From Marsupella aquatica (Eukaryota > Marchantiophyta), in contig OZ316898.1 of the NCBI GenBank assembly GCA_973895155.1, positions 11,718,001-11,782,000 on the forward strand: DNA of 64,000 nt, given 5' to 3'. Below the pieces are notes generated by a model, which had not been told where the DNA came from, made no database searches, and was given only the letters and a program-made list of their open reading frames with translations. Below, one piece after another: positions 36,511 through 46,981 of this stretch (position 1 is its first letter; every line of letters starts with the position of its first letter). Both the position numbers and the translations under genes were made by a program.

Positions 36511-38752
36511 CTACTTTAGGAGCGGTCCACCGCGAAGGAGCCAATCATCATTGCATCGTGCATGAAGATGGTACGCAAAGTATTGTAGTTGGGTGACCTT
36601 CTTGGACCCGTTACGTCCACTCCTTGCCCCGATAACAGCTCGATGAAGAACCCCGTCACTCATTTCAAAACCCATCAACAGGATATCATATGACCATCCG
36701 TCTTGGCCTCGCAGGAAAAGAAGAACATAGTGAAGTGGTGCATAAGACCTATGCCACTCAGAGATCCTGCAAAAATGCTCATCTGTTTGCCTAAGGATGA
36801 TGTCCCTATGGCATACCTCTATATCTTCATCACCCACCATGACAACACCGATCTCATCAGCCGTGGGCTTGTTATAACGTCTTGGATCACTATCGTGCTC
36901 GGCCAGGAGGCGTAAAGATACCTCTGGCACATCGCCCCCCTCGATCTGACTTCCTGCATTCTTAAATAGATGAACATATTCATTATGTTCATGCAACATG
37001 TCTTGTAGTTGAGCCAGTATCCTTGGTTCCAAGTGCGGCATTCGGTTGAGTCTGCAACAAAAGCAATTAGAACCACTCTAGTTGGAGATATATGAAAATA
37101 TACCAAAGCAAGATGGAAGAGCAAGTGGTCATGTGATTGAGGAAGGTACCTATTCCCCACTTCATTGGCGGTGTCGTAAATGTACAATTGCGCAAATTTG
37201 GGTCCTTCTCCTGTAGGGGGCAAAAGGCTTCATGCAAGATGGTACAACGCTCCTTGATACAAAAGGAATAAGGTCCTTGACTATTATTGCGCTCATCCAC
37301 TTTTGCACCAATGGAGGTAAATGCCAAAGCATTGTTATAACCTCTTATGTTGTCGCGGAAATTCTTCCCAACATTGTCTTGCCTTGTAAGCAAGCTTCGC
37401 AGAGGCTCGGGTGGGGCACCAAAAGGAGGCAATTTCACCTTGCCATCCGCACAATAGGCACTAAAAGGGGATTGCTTTTGGTGCCTTTTTTGCATTCCTG
37501 AAGCCAATGAAGTGCCCCACATGTGCGGCAAACCACGTCCATACGCCCCAAACCATGTCGGGCCAAGTGAGGATCCAACGGCCTTCGCGCCTTTGAAAGA
37601 CGACTGATTAGTTGTGCCCTCCGTCTTCTTTGCGCTATTTCTTCTTTGCTCCGCAATGCAGGTGTGACTGCTCGGGGGTCTCACTATATGGGGACCTCCC
37701 CATTGCCTGCGACATTTTTAGGCGTCGGACCCCCTAAAATGTAAGAATTTTTAAAAAAAATTTAACCCCTATAAAGTTGGAATATTCTTGGAATATTCTA
37801 AAAATTGGATGAAAAAGGCCCTAATGTTCTTATAAGTCTCAAAATTGAATTAAAAAGACCCTATTGTTCTTCTACAAAAATTCTTAAGTCTTCCCTTAGA
37901 ACCAATAAAATGACCCTATCCTTCGTCGCACGTGATATGCCATTTTTGTGGAAGTGAAACCCCCGAGTGTGACTGGTGCAGCTACCAAACTCTCCTGGAC
38001 TTCAGACATAATATCCGGCCATACATCCGGTTTCCTTTCTCCACTTGACAGTTCCAAGGTCCCCTCCACAAAAGTGTCAAATTCACCATCCCCATCGTTG
38101 ACATAATCTTCCTCAGCGTCATATAATTTCCCACCGCATGTTGATCAAATCCGCCATCCATTGCCCCACTGATGAGCCACTCCTCATCAAACAAATGAGT
38201 TTCAGTGTGAGCGTGCATCGATTCCTCCGGCGGACAATCAGTCCCCCCATCATCCAACGCCCCATTGATAAGCCACTCCTCATCATAGAGGCAAGGTTCC
38301 GGCTGAACATGTGATGCTACCTCATAGAACGCGTTGGAGGCTAACTCCAATGGAGGATGGTGAATCCCACTTTCATCTAAAGCACCTTGAATGAGCCATC
38401 CTTCATCAAATACATGTGGGTCACAGGGAACCATGAGTTGGCGGACCGATGTGCTCAGATCACCAACACTAATATTGGAAATGGCATGGGGCCTTTCAAA
38501 TGCTTGCCCTTGGCGAGCCTCATGACGAAGCTGTCTCCCACTTTTCATACGCGCAACCAAATTTGGTTGAGCGCTCGCCTCTGCCTGAACCCCATCAGTT
38601 GGAGCCCCCGCATCCCCTCCATTATTCCCAACCACCCCATTTTGTTGTTGCCGACGCTGCACTTGCCTCACCCTCCGCCTTTCATTAATGGCATCTTTAT
38701 TTTTGGTGTACCTCTCACGCCGAGCCGCCAATACCTGGTCGGGAGGAGGCAT
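36511..38752 (-). pseudogene. Helitron N-terminal region, interrupted by a transposon
   Basis: From an ATG at 38752 the frame encodes a basic start ('ARRERYTKNKDAINERRR') and three repeats of a 'FDEGWLIQGALDESG' type. It then runs into an inserted element (37671-37967). The part beyond (37663-37067) has 'FGAYGRGLPHMWGTS' and 'CADGKVKLPPFGAPPEPL', and 37041-36511 has 'MPHLEPRILAQLQDMLHEHN' and 'RRYNKPTADEIGVVMVG'. All are typical of the region before the Rep domain. The frame differs between these blocks, so there are further shifts. Confidence 0.8.
37671..37967 (-). mobile_element. 297-bp non-autonomous DNA transposon with 8-bp TSD (inside Helitron)
   Basis: The element starts CTCGGGGGTCTCACTATATG and ends GAAGTGAAACCCCCGAG. 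It is flanked by TGTGACTG on both sides (37663-37670 and 37968-37975), an exact 8-bp target duplication. Compared with 49047-49374 it lies in the opposite orientation: its left end matches the right end there. It has no coding capacity. The 8-bp duplication fits hAT- or MULE-like elements; the CTCGGGG ends are not diagnostic. Confidence 0.9.
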
Positions 38753-39049
38753 GTTGGCAACGGTACCCTCAGCATAAGAAAGCCCTAATCACTCCATGCT
38801 CCCGCCCATAGTCCATTGTCTGCATCCAATGCACATATTTTGTTAGTCATTCTAATTTAAATGAGTCATTTAAATTTACATGCCCCATTCCAAGCTTGAC
38901 AAACCCTAAGTAAGTTGAACACCGGTTGGAGGACATCATCGCAAGAGACATGGGATATTAGAAGGAGCCCAATATCCGTCAAGGATACATCCTATAAGGG
39001 CCCCCTCATCCCGCCCACCCACCCAACCTTGGCGACGTTCCTCCTGCTT

Positions 39050-39560
39050 CCAGGAGTTGTGCCTCTTGCCCCTAAGTTAACCCATGTTTGCTTACTTGGC
39101 TTTGGCCACCCCTATGCCGAGACCCCTTGGGGCAACGGCAAGACTTGGCCAGCTTTTCAACTAAACATTTTGTCACTCCTTGCATGATCCCCAAACCCCA
39201 TTGGTAACCCCAAAGTTTTTGTGACTTAAAGTTGTTTAACTGAAAGTCGCGGCGGCCGCTTACTTGGCTTTGGCTGCCCCAATGCCGAGACCCCTTGGGG
39301 CAATAGCACGGCTTGGTCAACTTTTCAACGGGCCTTTTTTCCTACCCCTTGCATCCCCAAACCCCATTGGTAACCCCAGATTTTGGGTTACTTTAAGTGT
39401 CTAACTTAAAGTCGTCGCGGCCGCTTACTTGGCTTTGGCCGACTTTCCAATGGGCCTTTTTCCCTACCCCTTGCATGGAATCCCATTGGTAACCTCATCC
39501 ATGTTTACTCGGATCCTTACTCGCCAACGCCAGTCCCCCTTGGGGTGGTGGTGTGGTTTG
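39050..39560. repeat. Three tandem units of about 160-200 bp
   Basis: 'GCTTACTTGGCTTTGG', 'CCGAGACCCCTTGGGGCAA' and 'CCCCATTGGTAACCCC' recur in order three times, each unit closing with 'AACT(T/G)AAAGTCG'. The third unit is shortened. Confidence 0.75.
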
Positions 39561-39589
39561 TGTCACCTTCCAACTTGGATGCATGCTTG

Positions 39590-39680
39590 AGAGGAGGTGG
39601 TCCCCTCATATATACTTCTGGGGACCTGCCACCCCCGGACCACCTTTAGTCCCGATATTTTTGGCCCCCAACTCACATTT
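39590..39680. repeat. LTR-like dispersed repeat, partial copy C
   Basis: 'CCCCTCATATATACTTCTG' to 'GGCCCCCAACTC' matches copies A (about 1200-1290) and B (about 9500-9580). It is cut off by the following array. Confidence 0.5.
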
Positions 39681-39689
39681 TTCAGTGCA

Positions 39690-40375
39690 AAATAGAGTGG
39701 CAGCACATAACAGCAACAATGAGCATTCTATTGGGTCCAGGCAAGGGCAATGCAAGGCTGAGCCCAGGTCTGAGTCGGGCGTGGAGTCGTAGTCAGCAGC
39801 CAGGCCTGAGTTGGGGGCGGAGTTGTTGTCAGTAGCCAGGCCTGAGTTGGGAGCGGAGTCATCATCAGCAGTCAGGCCTGAGTTGGGAGCGCAACATAGG
39901 TTTGGTCCAGGCACATAATGACAACAATGAGCATTATATTGGGTCCAGGCAAGGGCAATGCAAGGCTGAGCCCAGGTCTGAGTCGGGCGTGGAGTCGTAG
40001 TCAGCAGCCAGGCCTGAGTTGGGGGCGGAGTTGTTGTCAGCAGCCAGGCTTGAGTTGGGAGCGGAGTCGTCATCAACAGTCAGGCCTGAGTTGGGAGCGC
40101 AACATAGGTTTGGTCCAGGCATAACGACAACAATGAGCATTCTATTGGGTCCAGGCAAGGGCAATGCAAGGTTGTGCCCAGGTCTGAAGGCGTGGAGTCA
40201 TCGTTAGCAGCCAGGCCTGAGTTGGGAGCGGAGTCGTTGTCAGTAGCCAGGCCTAAGTTGGGAGCGGAGTCATTGTCAGCAGCCAGGCCTGAGTTGGGAG
40301 CAGAGCTGTCGTTAGCAGCCAAGCCTGAGTTGGGAGTGCAGCATAGGTTTGGTCCAGGCGTCTTGGGAGTTGACC
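39690..40375. repeat. 36-bp tandem array in higher-order blocks
   Basis: Units near 'GAGTTGGGAGCGGAGTCGTC' plus 'ATCAGCAGCCAGGCCT' (36 bp) alternate with a block containing 'CATAGGTTTGGTCCAGGC' and 'AGCATTCTATTGGGTCCAGG', giving about 200-230-bp super-units three times. Since 36 is a multiple of 3, frames stay open on both strands; I do not treat them as genes. The array is the insertion target of the Copia element. Confidence 0.9.
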
Positions 40376-40380
40376 GTTGC

Positions 40381-40667
40381 TATAAGAAACCGTCGGCTCT
40401 GGACTAGACAGCAATGCGGAAATATGAGAGAGACTCACTCAATCAGACGCTACACCGATGAGACACCCCGAGTGGAAAAACTCCTGAAGGCTCCATAGCA
40501 AATGAGAATACATGTGAAGAATGAGGGAGAGAGTTCTCTCCCTCCAGCCTATACCCCCCAAGGGGGCCAAGATGAGTGGGTCTTATCCTAATGAAATCTA
40601 GGGTTAACTAAACCTAGTAAGGCCAAACTAAGTAAACTAAGTTGGGAACTCGAGTCAATTCCTAACA
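40381..40667 (-). repeat. 3' LTR of the Copia element
   Basis: Matches 46674-46979 end to end, with roughly a dozen substitutions by eye, a deletion of about 15 bp and one of about 4 bp. On the minus strand it starts TGTTAGGAAT; the far end reads TA where the partner has the canonical CA complement (TGTAAG versus TATAAG). The flank is GTTGC, against ATTGC beyond the other LTR. Confidence 0.93.
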
Positions 40668-40680
40668 ATCTCCACCTTGA
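40668..40680 (-). promoter_or_regulatory. Copia polypurine tract
   Basis: On the minus strand AAGGTGGAGAT lies directly before the 3' LTR start TGTTAGG; it would prime plus-strand synthesis during reverse transcription. Confidence 0.75.
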
Positions 40681-40721
40681 CTCCAGTTCACACAATGAGT
40701 AAAGTGATATACAATACGCAA

Positions 40722-43700
40722 CTAAGTAACATATCTACATAGTCTCCAATTTGGCCCTAACATTAATAATGTCCACACAATGACTAAAGCTACTGGTAGG
40801 TAAAAATTGGTAAGCATGTCTGCCGCATTCTCCTCTAAAGCCACCTTCTCTAGAAACACCTGCTTTGTCTCAATCACCTCACGGATGAAGTGATAACAAA
40901 TATCAATGTGCTTTGTCCTGGCATGGAACACAGGGTTCTTAGCCAGATGCAAAGCACTTTGATTGTCACACAGCGGCACCGATCTTTCAGGTGAAAGACC
41001 CAGATCACTCACCAATCTCCGTAGCCAGATCAGCTCCTTGGTTGCCTCACATGCAGCCATGTACTCAGCCTCAGTAGTAGACAATGCAACACAAGATTGA
41101 GTTGCCAACTTCCAACTGATACCCAGCATAAACACATAGCTTGTAGTAGACTTCTTGTTATCCAAGTTACCAGCATAATCTAAATCTACAAAACCTTCCA
41201 ACTCTAATGTAGAGTCTGCTTTACCGTCAAATAAGATCCCACAATCTAATGTACCTTTCAGATACCGCAAAACCCACTTCACTGCTTCCAAGTGAAGCTT
41301 ACCAGGATTTGCCATAAATCTGCTCAAAATGCTAACAGCATGGGCAATGTAAGGTCTAGTGCATGTCATCGCATACATCAAACTACCCACAACACTATCA
41401 TAGGGAACATGATGTTTCATCGCCAATCTATCACTCTCACTAGAAGGGCAATCATTCTTTGAGAGTTTAAAGTGGGAAGCCAATGGAGTACCAACTGGAT
41501 TTGCATTCTCCATTCTATACTTGGCAAGTACCTTCTCCAAATACTACCTCTAAGACAACCATAATTGCCTTTGCTCCCTGTCACTATGAATCTCCATCCC
41601 TAGTATCTTCTTGGCCTGACCCAAGTCCTTCATTGAAAACTCCTTACTCAACATTGCTTTCAGATGGGCAACATCAGACTTATTCTCAGCTAGGATCAGC
41701 ATGTCATCCACGTACAATGCCAACGCAATGTAACCAAAGCGTGAGTAATTCTCCACCTCCTTCATGTAAATACAACAATCATGTTCACTTTGTGTGAACC
41801 CCTGAGATAACATGAAGGAAGAAAAATGCTTATTCCACTGTCTGGGACTCTACTTCAATCCGTATAACGAGCGCAAGAGCTTACACACCAGGTGTCTGGT
41901 CTTCTCGTCAATAAAACCTGGAGGCTAAGTCATATAAATCTCCACATCAAGCAATCCATCCAGGAAAGCAGTAATTACATCCATCTGATCTAACTCAAGA
42001 TCATAGAATGCTACAATCGCAAGTAAAACACGGATAGTAGCGAGTTTGACAACTAGTGAAAATCTCTGTGTAGTCCAAGCCCTCCTTCTAGGTGTATCCT
42101 TTGGCCACAAGGCGCGCCTTGTAAGTGCCATCCTGCTTCTTCTTGTACAACCATCTACACGGAACCAGTGTCTTCCCGCGAGGCATGTCAATCAAGCACC
42201 AAGTTGAATTCTTCTTCAAAGAATTCAACTCCTTCAACATCGTCTCCATCCACTTATCCTTCTCTAGAGAAGCCATAGCTTCTTCATAGCTAGAGGGGTC
42301 TCCATCTTCAATGAGCAAAACAACCCCGGAATCATCATCATGCTCAACAACGTGAACACGAGGATCTGCAAAACCAAATCTATGAGGGGATTGGCCAAAA
42401 TTGGCCCTAGTGAAGCGCCTTGGTTGAGGAATTGCACCTCTACCAGAGGGACCAGCAGCTTCCTCATCACCACCAAGCTCCACCGTAGTGGGTTCCTCCA
42501 CCTATTCCTCCTAAATATCTCGGGGTCTTGACAACCATTCTTCGTCAAAAACAACATTTCTACTCACAACTGCCTTGCAATCGACAGGATCCCATAATTT
42601 ATAGCCCTTCTGCCCAGGACTAAAGCCTAGAAAAATATATTTCTTAGACTTGGGATCCAACTTAGACCTGTGTGTCTACTCAATGTGAACATAGGCAGCA
42701 CAACCAAAAACTCGAAGTCTAGAGTAATCAACAGGTCTCTTATACCACAACTCAAATGGAGTCTGCATCAACTTACTACTCTGTGGTGACAGATGGTAGA
42801 CGTATGCAGCTTGGTTGACAGCTTCAGCCCAAAAGTTTTTGGGCAACTTAGACTTACAAAGCATGTTGCGTGCTTTCTCCAATAATGTCCGATTCAACCA
42901 TTTTGCAACTCCATTCTGCCACGGGGTCTCCGGTACAGTGTAATGACGCTTGAGGCCAAGGTCCCGACCAAATTGATCACCCTCATTGGACTTATACTTG
43001 CCACCATTATCGGACCGAACACACTTCAACTCCTTCCCAATTTGTAGCTCCACCATGGCTTTCCACTCCTTGAAGATCTCAAAGACTTGAGACTTCTCCT
43101 TCATGTAGTACAGCCAACACATTTGAGAGTAATCATCTACAAATGTCACAAAATATCTGGCTCCACCCAACGATGGCTCCGGTGCTGGACCCCAAACATC
43201 CGAATGTACATACTCAAGAATCTCATGAGAATGGTATGAACTAGAATTGAAACTCACTCTCCTCTGCTTGCCGAAGATGCAATCTTCACAGAAAGAGAGT
43301 TTACCAAATTGAACGTTGTTAGATATTGCTCTAGTCTTGTGGCTCATGAGCTAACTACAGTTAGTCTAACTTGGGTTAGGACTTAGCTAATGTTAGCGGT
43401 AGTGGTGTTGTGTATATAGCCAGGGCTGATGCCAGACCCTGGTGGAACTTAGGCTCATTGTTACGGAGCTAGTTGAGAGATAGGGAGAGCTTGTGCTGTG
43501 GATGCTTGGTATGGCCGATCGGCCTAGAGTGTAGTAAAGCTCTTGTGTGTTCCCGTGGACGTAGCCTCATGTGGAGGTGAACCACGTATCTCTCTGTGTC
43601 GACTATTGTGCGTTGGATGGTTCATGGGCTTGCCGTTACAAATGTCGTCTATGCTCAACAAGCGCCTTGCAGCAAATCTCTGTTTGCCAAGGCTGCCAAT

Positions 43701-45094
43701 CCTTTACCATTCAAGTGCCCCAACCGTGCATGCCACAAATCTATGGCTTGTGTGCGACCAGATATTGAGGGTGCTTGAATTGAAGGAGCCAAAGATGATT
43801 CTGCGGCAGATGTTGCCGCTGCATCCAAACGTTCCATCACAGAATCCACATGCTCCACTCTAGGAGCAATGACATCTCCTTCCAAGATGTACAAATTATT
43901 TTGTCGTAGCGCCTTAATCAAAGATACATCATCTTTGACGACAAAGAGCGCACCATCACGTGCAGTGAAATGAGATCCACCAGCTTCCAAAGCACCAAGA
44001 GAAATCAAGTTCTTAGAGACGTCTAATATGTGCCTGACTCCCGTCCATGCTTGCACAACACCATCAGACATCCGGAATTTGATAGTCCCCATGCCAACAA
44101 TCGCACATCGGACACCATTTCTAATTTCCATAGTACCGGTACAAGGTTGGTAAGTGGAGAAATATGATTGCGTTGGATACACGTGATAAGAGGAACCCGA
44201 ATCCAACATCCATTTATTGTCATACACAGAATTCACAACACCAATACATAGCACTTCAACAACATCCTCATTATTAGCAATCACAATACCAGCTGACGAT
44301 GAGGACGCACCATTGGAAGCAGGACGCTTCTGCTTCGATAGAGAAGGACAATTCCACTTGGTGTGGCCCTTCTCATGGCAATGGCAACACTAAACTTTCT
44401 TACTACGGGACTTAGATTTAGATCTACTATGTGATTTAGATCTAGACTGATCTGTAGTATGCTCCGTCGATCTGCCTCTAACCACTAAGGCAGCAGACTC
44501 ATTGTCACGGCCAGAAAGTTGTTGCTTGCCCCATTCTGCAAGAACGGTAGCCTTCACCTCATCCAACTTCAACGTAGACTTGTCATGTGTGATGACCGTC
44601 ACCAATGTCAAATAGGTCTGAGGAAGCGACATCAATAAATGCATCACAAGATACTCATCGATCAACTTGTCTCCTGCAGTGGTCACCTTGTGCACAATCT
44701 CATCGAAGAGACTGAGGTGATCACGCATGTTACCACCATCCTTCAACTTCAACCTGAACAGCCGCTCCAAGTGATAAATGCGAGTAGTCAATGAAGTACT
44801 CTGGTAGAGCTGAGTAAGCATATCCCAGATCTTCTTGACATTCCGATCCATCCCCAACACGTTCTTGAGATTGTTCTTTGCCAAGAAAAACTCAATTGTG
44901 CTACCCGCCTGCACCAACATGTCCTCCCACTCCTCATCTGTTAGATTCAAGGGTTTCACTCCAGTGAGGGTCTTCTCAAGACCCTACTAGATCAACACAT
45001 TGGTCACCTTCCGAGTTCAGAGGCTGAAGCTGACCTTCCCGTCAAACTTCTCCACCTCAAACTTTGGCGCCGCAAGCTTTCTTGAAGTCATTGA
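40722..45094 (-). pseudogene. Copia gag-pol polyprotein with many TAG stops
   Basis: Gag begins near 45094 ('MTSRKLAAPKFEVEKFDG'). It includes a UBN2-type gag region, a basic SR-rich stretch and a CX2CX4HX4C zinc knuckle ('CHCHEKGHTKWNC'). Protease has 'WMLDSGSSYH'; GAG-pre-integrase has 'DLWHARLGHL'. Integrase has 'HSDVWGP', 'FVDDYS', 'VRSDNGGKYKS' and 'TPWQNGVAKWLNRTLLE'. Reverse transcriptase has 'VPCRWLYKKK', 'MDVITAFLDG' and 'ALYVDDML'. RNase H has 'GFVDLDYAGN', 'ALSTTEAEYMAA' and 'CDNQSALHLAKNP'. TAG stops stand at 44989, 44986, 44392, 42678, 42513, 42504, 42090, 41927, 41852, 41552 and 41546 (first base, minus strand). One TGA replaces an expected Trp at about 45017. A frameshift lies near 42060, and an insertion splits the frame at 43.35-43.65 kb. 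Confidence 0.95.
43347..43652 (+). repeat. Probable solo LTR inserted in the Copia integrase region
   Basis: This stretch separates the GAG-pre-integrase block from the integrase zinc-binding block and encodes neither. It holds 'GTGTTCCCGTGGACGTAG' and 'GGTGAACCACGTATCTC', wording typical of Copia LTRs on the plus strand. GCTCA at 43342-43346 and 43653-43657 may be the 5-bp target duplication. The ends are not a clean TG...CA, so boundaries are uncertain. Confidence 0.45.
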
Positions 45095-45241
45095 TGTTGC
45101 CACAAACACACAGGAAATACACAACCAAAATACCTCCACCCAAAAAGTCACCAAAAAATGAAAGTTAGTGAAAGTGGAAATGGAATGCACCGTCGTGTAG
45201 CCTGCAAGGTACACTGCCAAGATCTGAAAATGATTTGGCAA

Positions 45242-46653
45242 AAAACTTCTCCAGCAAAAACTTATTCAACCCGGACTAGAAGGGGGTCAAAATGGCCGTT
45301 TTGACCCCCGTCGGGTATCTTAGGTCCCGAAAAAATTCCGCAATAGTTAAATGCAAATCAATTTCATAGGCCTGTGCTCAACTCCCTTGAGTATCCCCTT
45401 GCAAAGCCGCGCAAAAAAATTCTGCCTCAACAACCGCCAAATTTATAAATTTTGGCCAAAATTCAGCTCTCTGGAAAAGTATCTTTTGGAGGGAATAAAA
45501 GTACAGTCAAATTCTACAGCAGAAGGCACCCGGTGATGACACGTGTCCGACTCAAAAGAAAAACTTTGCACAAAGGAAAAGAAACGAGAAAAATGTTTAA
45601 AAGAAAAAATAACCGGAAGGCTTAAGGCAACGATCGCCCCATTCCCCTTCTAATTTTCCTTAAAACACTTTGTGACCCTTATGCCCTTTCGCAATGTGTC
45701 GCCCTCCACTCATACGTCGTACTTACCAGGCTCCCCCTAGTACATACCGTAAAGCTCCAACCAATCTTGGAGTACTTAAGTCCTCAAGAGCTACATTAAT
45801 GCCACACCAAGTGGTACAGCAAGTAACCCCTTAAATTCCCCAAAGGAATGGGAGCACATACACTTCTTTCCCTCTCCTGGCCTTTGTACCTTGTACAGGC
45901 CTTGACCCTAGATTAAATGCTCCCCAAAAAAGATGGGAGCAAGTAGGCTCCCTCCTCTCACTTGTACTTCGTACCTTCAACTTTATGAGCCCTGTACCTT
46001 GTTGTAAGCGGTACATCAGGTACCACAAGCCATTGCCCTCTTTTAAAAGCCTTGTACCATCTTGCAGTACAGCACTCGTACCGGGGTAACAGTCCTTTGT
46101 ACCACCCTGCCACACAAACACAGTCGTATTTGCGTGCTCCTATACGCTGTACAACACATCCGTCCGCACCGCCGCAAATGATTGCGGAGCGGTGAGTCCA
46201 ACGAAAAAATACAGGGAAGAAAAATGGCTACTTTCAGCAGTAGAAGATCGACATTGCTCGAGTAAATGTCGACCCCACCGGTTCCATGTAAGATTAAACA
46301 GAGCACTTAACACCATAGCCAAGAGCTTAGGGCTCTAAACAACAAAACTCAAAAATGAGATTACTCGACACACCAATGATGAAAGGAAGTGAAACCTTCA
46401 CCAAAACGAGTGCCTGTCGACGCTCATAAGAGATCGCTAGACTGTCCTCTTGACAATGCATCAGAGAACAGAGACACAACCGACACTCCAAGCTAGAGCT
46501 CCAATCGGGAAACCATCATCGCTTTCAAACATGAAACCTTCAACACAAAATGACCAGTGAAACGATCATGCAACCGTCATTGACGATTCAATCTTTCACC
46601 CCGATCCAGCACACAAACGCTCTCACCACTGCCCAGGCCACTGAAACCACGAA
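45242..46653 (-). other. Copia 5' untranslated region between PBS and gag
   Basis: About 1.4 kb between the primer site and gag has no coding domain. The small frames on both strands lack family features. It is long for a Copia leader and may include older insertions. Confidence 0.5.
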
Positions 46654-46671
46654 CATGAAGCTCTGATACCA
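46654..46671 (-). promoter_or_regulatory. Copia primer-binding site (initiator Met tRNA)
   Basis: On the minus strand TGGTATCAGAGCTTCATG lies two bases from the end of the 5' LTR. TGGTATCAGAGC is complementary to the 3' end of plant initiator methionine tRNA, the usual Copia primer. Confidence 0.95.
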
Positions 46672-46673
46672 CT

Positions 46674-46979
46674 TGTAAGAAACCATTGGCTCCGGACTAG
46701 ATAGCAATGCGGGCGGAAACATGAGAGAGACTCACTCAATCAGACGCTACACCGACGAGACACCCCGAGTGGAGAAACTCCTGAAGGCTCCATAGCAAAT
46801 GAGAATACATGTGAAGAATGAGGGAGAGAGTTCTCTCCCTCCAGCCTATACCCCCCAAGGGGGCCAAGATGAGTGGGCCTAAACTAAGCGGATCTTATCC
46901 TAATGAAATCTAGGGTTAACTAACCCTAGTAAGGCCAAACTAAGTAAACTAAGTCGGGAACTCAAGTCATTTCCTAACA
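46674..46979 (-). repeat. 5' LTR of the Copia element
   Basis: 306 bp; on the minus strand it starts TGTTAGG and ends CTTACA. It is adjacent to the PBS, and its partner is 40381-40667. Confidence 0.95.
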
Positions 46980-46981
46980 AT

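Larger units (their letters stand above)
32905..38760 (-). mobile_element. Autonomous-type Helitron (RepHel), decayed
   Basis: The element reads right to left. Its 3' end is at 32905: on the minus strand GTGCAACGCAC hairpin, about 10 nt, then CTAG followed by T. The order of coding parts on the minus strand is N-terminal region, HUH Rep domain, Tyr motif, then Pif1-type helicase, as in plant Helitrons. The 5' TC end was not located with confidence and lies beyond 38752. The coding region is split by frameshifts, TGA stops and one inserted 297-bp transposon. Confidence 0.85.
40381..46979 (-). mobile_element. Ty1/Copia LTR retrotransposon, about 6.6 kb
   Basis: Complete in outline: 5' LTR (46674-46979), PBS, gag, protease, integrase, reverse transcriptase, RNase H, PPT and 3' LTR (40381-40667), all on the minus strand. 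The Copia order (integrase before reverse transcriptase) is clear. The flanks are GTTGC on the left and ATTGC on the right, a 5-bp target duplication with one change. An intact relative of the empty site exists at about 47475-47510, where 'GTTGGCTGTTGCAAGTCCAG' runs through uninterrupted. Confidence 0.95.

Noticed and set aside
39606-40322. In-frame 12-residue repeats (such as 'APNSGLAADNDS') as a repeat protein
   Set aside because: 36-bp units keep all frames open on both strands; there is no start, no flanking coding sequence, and the array is non-genic elsewhere.
41483-41797. Plus-strand frames across the Copia reverse transcriptase
   Set aside because: Opposite-strand shadows of the polyprotein.
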